Shown here in pieces: positions 6,328 through 8,770 of a stretch of DNA of 8,770 nt; within the stretch, counting starts at the first letter, position 1; every line of letters starts with the position of its first letter. Origin of the DNA: an uncultured Sutterellaceae bacterium (GTDB taxonomy: Bacteria; Pseudomonadota; Gammaproteobacteria; Burkholderiales; Burkholderiaceae_F); assembly GCA_947253615.1 (NCBI GenBank), contig CAMYAA010000023.1, positions 1 through 8,770 on the forward strand, in the 5' to 3' direction. The notes below the pieces were generated by a model. The model was not told the origin of the DNA. It saw only the letters and a list, made by a program, of their open reading frames with translations, and searched no databases. Both the position numbers and the translations under genes were made by a program.

Positions 6328-7893
6328 GTGAGCGTGGACTTATCGCCGAGTTGTCGAACCCCGAAGGGTTCGCGTGGCTCGGGGGTGCGTGAGATTTATC
6401 GTCAATTGAGCGATTCCATTTGTGAGACGTTAGCGCGTTGGGCCGATCAAGGGCATACGGATGTGCACGATGATGAATGGAGTTTGATGCCCTTAAATCC
6501 TGTGCGTGTGGTTTTAGCCCTCTCGGGCGGGCGGGACTCGATGGCGATGCTCGACGTTTTAGGGCGCCTTTGTGCGGATCCCAATCAATGTTTAATTGGT
6601 CGTGTGGCCGCCGTTTATATCAATCATCAATTGAGTGCGCATGCCAAAGCCTGGGCGGCGCATTGTGAAGCCGAAGCTCGCAAGCGCAACATTCCTTTCG
6701 TGGCTTTGACGGTGGAGGTGAACGCGCAAGGCCAGGGCATTGAAGCCGGTGCGCGTGAAGCTCGTTACGAAGCGCTATTAAATTTTGCACGTCAAGGGCA
6801 CTATGATGCGATTTTAACGGCGCACCATGGGGACGATCGTTTAGAGACGTTTTTACTGCAATGGATGCGTGGGGCGGGCATTGAAGGCTTGGCTGGGATT
6901 CCGAGCGCTCGCACATTAGTCGAGGGTGATGAAGCCACGGTTTTATTGCGTCCCTGGTTAGGGGTGTCGCGTCAATCGATTAATAGTTATGTGCGTTCTC
7001 GCCGTCTTCGTTATGTGGAAGACGATAGTAATGCCGATGAGCGTTTTACGCGCAATAAACTGCGTCGTCATGTGATTCCGTTATTAGAAGCAGCGCGTCC
7101 CGGTTTTAAGAAAGCGGCCGCACGCAGTATTGACTTAATGGGCGAGGCGTTAAGTGTTTTAAAGAGTGTAGCCCAAGAGGATGCGCAAAAAGCGATCGAT
7201 CCTGAGGATTCGCGCACGTTTCACTTACCGGCGATTTTGTCGCTCGTCCCCGAGCGTCAAGCGTGGGCGTTACGTTGGTGGTTTGGCTCGCACGATTTGA
7301 TGGTTCCCAACAAGGCGCGTTTAGATGATTTCTTGCGTCAACTCCACAGTGCGCAGGCGGATCGCTCGGTGACGATGCGTCTTGATACGGTTGAGATTAA
7401 GCGTTGGGGCAATGTTTTAAAGATTGTGCCCGTGGAGGTGCGTCCTTCAGAGGTTGGTCCGCAACCGCAGGGATTTCTTTGGGACGATCAAACGGTGTTA
7501 GCCTGTCCGCAATTTCATGGGGAATTGCATTTTGAACGTGTAGCACCTGGGGAAGCGGGGCTACCGATCTCGCTTTTACGATCGGGGGCCTTATCGGTGC
7601 GAGCGCGTTCGGGCTCTGAGCGACTCAAGCTTTTCACGAACCGTCCGACCAAGACGTTAAAGGATTGGTTTTCGCAAGCGAAGGTCCCGAGTTTTGAGCG
7701 CAGTAATTGTCCGACGGTGTGGCTCGATGAGCAATTGCTCTTTGTGGCGCGATTGGGGCATGACGTTCGTTGGGTAAAACCTTCGGAGAATGAACCTTGT
7801 GTTCGTATTCGTTTTCGTTCGGTCGGCGGGTTATGGGAAGTGGATCCCTTTACGAACTTCAATGACGAGGCGCTCAAGGGGTTTACTCCCTAA
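6328..7893 (+). CDS. tilS: tRNA(Ile)-lysidine synthase
   Basis: TilS attaches lysine to C34 of tRNA-Ile(CAU), using ATP, so that it reads AUA instead of AUG. From the GTG at 6328 the protein has 521 residues, longer than E. coli TilS (about 430). The N-type ATP pyrophosphatase domain shows the PP-loop LALSGGRDSMAML (63-75), INHQLSAHAKAWAAHCE (98-114), GIEAGAREARYEAL (137-150), LTAHHGDDRLETFLLQ (163-178), RPWLGVSR (208-215) and VEDDSNADERFTRNKLRR (230-247). A linker domain follows, then the C-terminal TilS domain (LFTNRPTKTLKDWFSQAKVP, 435-454). About 60 residues precede the PP-loop, where relatives usually have 10-25; the frame is open further upstream to 6208, giving up to 561 residues. The GTG start is chosen for its Shine-Dalgarno site. 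A terminator overlapping the stop codon makes this a single-gene unit. Confidence 0.95.
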   Translation: MSVDLSPSCRTPKGSRGSGVREIYRQLSDSICETLARWADQGHTDVHDDEWSLMPLNPVRVVLALSGGRDSMAMLDVLGRLCADPNQCLIGRVAAVYINHQLSAHAKAWAAHCEAEARKRNIPFVALTVEVNAQGQGIEAGAREARYEALLNFARQGHYDAILTAHHGDDRLETFLLQWMRGAGIEGLAGIPSARTLVEGDEATVLLRPWLGVSRQSINSYVRSRRLRYVEDDSNADERFTRNKLRRHVIPLLEAARPGFKKAAARSIDLMGEALSVLKSVAQEDAQKAIDPEDSRTFHLPAILSLVPERQAWALRWWFGSHDLMVPNKARLDDFLRQLHSAQADRSVTMRLDTVEIKRWGNVLKIVPVEVRPSEVGPQPQGFLWDDQTVLACPQFHGELHFERVAPGEAGLPISLLRSGALSVRARSGSERLKLFTNRPTKTLKDWFSQAKVPSFERSNCPTVWLDEQLLFVARLGHDVRWVKPSENEPCVRIRFRSVGGLWEVDPFTNFNDEALKGFTP

Positions 7894-7909
7894 GGACCTA
7901 GGGATTTTT
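7887..7909 (+). terminator. Compact terminator overlapping the tilS stop codon
   Basis: TCCCTA (7887-7892) pairs with TAGGGA (7899-7904) around a 6-nt loop, followed by TTTTT (7905-7909). The left arm contains the last codons, so the TAA stop (7891-7893) lies inside the hairpin. The stem is short, so efficiency may be modest. Confidence 0.65.
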
Positions 7910-7914
7910 GGGAT

Positions 7915-7943
7915 TTGCAATTTTATAGCGCCCTCGGTATACT
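7915..7943 (+). promoter_or_regulatory. Sigma-70-type promoter of tRNA-Ser
   Basis: TTGCAA (7915-7920, 4/6) and TATACT (7938-7943, 5/6) are separated by an ideal 17 nt. The predicted start near 7950 leaves a leader of about 40 nt before the mature tRNA. It lies 6 nt after the tilS terminator T-run. Confidence 0.7.
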
Positions 7944-7990
7944 TCGGAACTCAACGCTCTCATGTGGGTATTCTCCCTCATGAATTCTAC

Positions 7991-8080
7991 GGAAGAATGG
8001 CAGAGCGGTTTAATGCACTGGTCTTGAAAACCAGCGAGGGTTAAAATCCTCCGTGAGTTCGAATCTCACTTCTTCCGCCA
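7991..8080 (+). tRNA. tRNA-Ser(UGA)
   Basis: This class II tRNA is 90 nt long including an encoded CCA end (8078-8080). The acceptor arms GGAAGAA (7991-7997) and TTCTTCC (8070-8076) pair perfectly, with G8077 as discriminator base, typical of tRNA-Ser. The anticodon stem CTGGT/ACCAG encloses the loop CTTGAAA with anticodon TGA at 8025-8027, which reads UCA and related serine codons. The long variable arm (GAGGG...CCTCC, about 8036-8052) is the serine identity element. The T-arm GTGAGTTCGAATCTCAC is intact. It has its own promoter upstream. No strong terminator is visible downstream; 8081-8256 holds only a weak ACGTT/AACGT hairpin (8114-8128). Confidence 0.98.
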
Positions 8081-8256
8081 CAAGACTACTCTCCAAGTAA
8101 CTTTAATCAATCTACGTTTTTATAACGTTAGCCTGTTGCGTCCACATCTACGACACCCCATTTCCTTTTTTCTGACCACGCTGACTCATAATGGCGACGA
8201 TGGCGTTTTACGTCCAGCAAGTCTCAGGCCCATGAAACGCATTCCTCAGAAACGAA

Positions 8257-8291
8257 GAGACGATTAAACGCCTCGAAGGTTTAACCGTCTC
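8257..8291 (-). terminator. Hairpin terminator of the minus-strand edge gene
   Basis: Arms at 8257-8269 and 8279-8291 (GAGACGATTAAAC against GTTTAACCGTCTC) pair over 13 positions with one mismatch and a 9-nt loop. The stem begins 1 nt after the stop codon of the minus-strand gene. The minus-strand tail is only T-enriched (TTCGTTTC), so termination efficiency is uncertain. Confidence 0.55.
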
Positions 8292-8292
8292 A

Positions 8293-8723
8293 CTAGCTTT
8301 GAATAGAGGCCGTTTGCTTTAGAAGGGCGCAGACGATAGCAAAGGTCTCTGCGAGGACGCGCTGCTCATGAGAGTGAAACAGTCTGAAGAGCCAGTTATC
8401 TGTCACTTCGGATTGACGCTCGAGTGGTTCAGTCTCGAGCGTACGCCACAAACGAATGAAGTTTTTCGTGATAGCAATACGCATGTCGGCCGCTTCTAAG
8501 AACGTATAGCCGAGCTGTCCAATGATGCTGCAAAGGGTCAACAAGGTCATTTGAGGACCACCGGGTTCATCAATGGGATAGGGAACGTCGGCGAGCATGG
8601 AACGACGAAATTCCGAGAGTTTAAAGCCAGACCCGTCCACAAACTTGGCGGCGTTGGGATTGTCTTCGCGAGCAAGATAAGCCCCGTCGAGTTCTTCCAG
8701 AATGAATTGATGCACTTCTGCTC
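8293..8723 (-). CDS. Hypothetical protein, 5' end lost at the contig edge
   Basis: I do not recognise this family. The frame is open from the adapter junction (8723) to a TAG at 8293-8295. An in-frame GTG at 8715 gives 140 residues but has no ribosome site in view. The preceding codons GCA and GAA are genomic and in frame, so the gene more likely continues upstream and is truncated. The first half is hydrophilic and rich in Asp, Glu and Pro (LDGAYLAREDNPNAAKFVDGSG, read in two parts; DVPYPIDEPGG). The second half looks like a bundle of amphipathic helices (LLTLCSIIGQLGYTFLEAAD, ITKNFIRLWRTLE, LAETFAIVCALLKQ). There is no signal peptide, long membrane segment, cysteine cluster or catalytic motif. 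It probably is a real gene: it has a hairpin just past the stop and codon use like its neighbours. It converges on tRNA-Ser. Confidence 0.6.
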
Positions 8724-8770
8724 CTGTCTCTTATACACATCTCCGAGCCCACGAGACCGTACTAGATCTC
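8724..8770 (+). other. Illumina Nextera i7-side adapter (not genomic)
   Basis: Bases 8724-8757 are the reverse complement of the Nextera Read 2 transposase adapter, starting with the 19-nt mosaic end (8724-8742). Bases 8758-8765 (CGTACTAG) match an i7 index I recall as N702, and 8766-8770 (ATCTC) begin the P7 primer. Genomic sequence ends at 8723. Confidence 0.98.

Noticed and set aside
7515..7877. 120-residue minus-strand open frame.
   Set aside because: Antisense to the C-terminal domain of tilS, which has recognisable conserved residues.
8081..8256. Possible attachment site or mobile-element remnant after the tRNA.
   Set aside because: No repeat of the tRNA 3' end, no integrase and no recognisable coding fragment was seen in this stretch.
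8547..8738. 63-residue minus-strand open frame beginning MYKRQ.
   Set aside because: It starts inside the adapter and runs in a different frame from the better-supported gene at 8293-8723.
27..8742. 19-bp terminal inverted repeats (27-45 and 8724-8742) enclosing the whole insert, like a transposon.
   Set aside because: They are Tn5 mosaic ends from the Nextera kit, flanked by sequencing primers and index sequences; there is no transposase and the content is housekeeping genes.

Overview
The window is a bacterial chromosomal fragment enclosed by Illumina Nextera library sequence. Bases 1-45 and 8724-8770 are adapter and index, so the genomic insert is about 46-8723. Gene content and order (a TPR protein, ppiA, ppiB and lpxH on the minus strand; cysS, accA, tilS and tRNA-Ser(UGA) on the plus strand) match a housekeeping neighbourhood of Betaproteobacteria, order Burkholderiales. 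LpxH indicates a Gram-negative lipid A producer. Base composition near half GC and the compact layout would suit a gut Sutterellaceae-type organism (Sutterella, Parasutterella), but that placement is inference.

Left part, 46-491: the 3' end of a thioredoxin-fold gene (+) and its terminator, converging on lpxH (-), which has its own hairpin terminator. Minus block, 492-3453: read in the direction of transcription, a secreted TPR protein and periplasmic PpiA lie 18 bp apart and end in a strong terminator. A gene-free stretch of about 400 bp follows, then cytoplasmic PpiB, a terminator, and LpxH. The two isomerases are close paralogues serving different compartments. Plus block, 3709-8080: cysS and accA are 15 bp apart and closed by a terminator. 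tilS follows with a GTG start set by a good Shine-Dalgarno sequence and a terminator overlapping its stop codon. A clear sigma-70-type promoter then drives tRNA-Ser(UGA). Right edge, 8293-8723: the 3' part of an unrecognised minus-strand gene cut by the adapter.

The functions are mostly core metabolism: protein folding (PpiA, PpiB), lipid A synthesis (LpxH), cysteine charging (CysS), fatty-acid initiation (AccA) and tRNA-Ile decoding (TilS). I see no phage, insertion sequence, CRISPR array, toxin-antitoxin or defence system. The most interesting biological point is that LpxH lacks two canonical metal-binding residues of its metallophosphoesterase signature (Asn to Asp in GNRD, and the last His to Met in GHxH). 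The most important practical point is the adapter sequence at both ends, which creates false protein starts.
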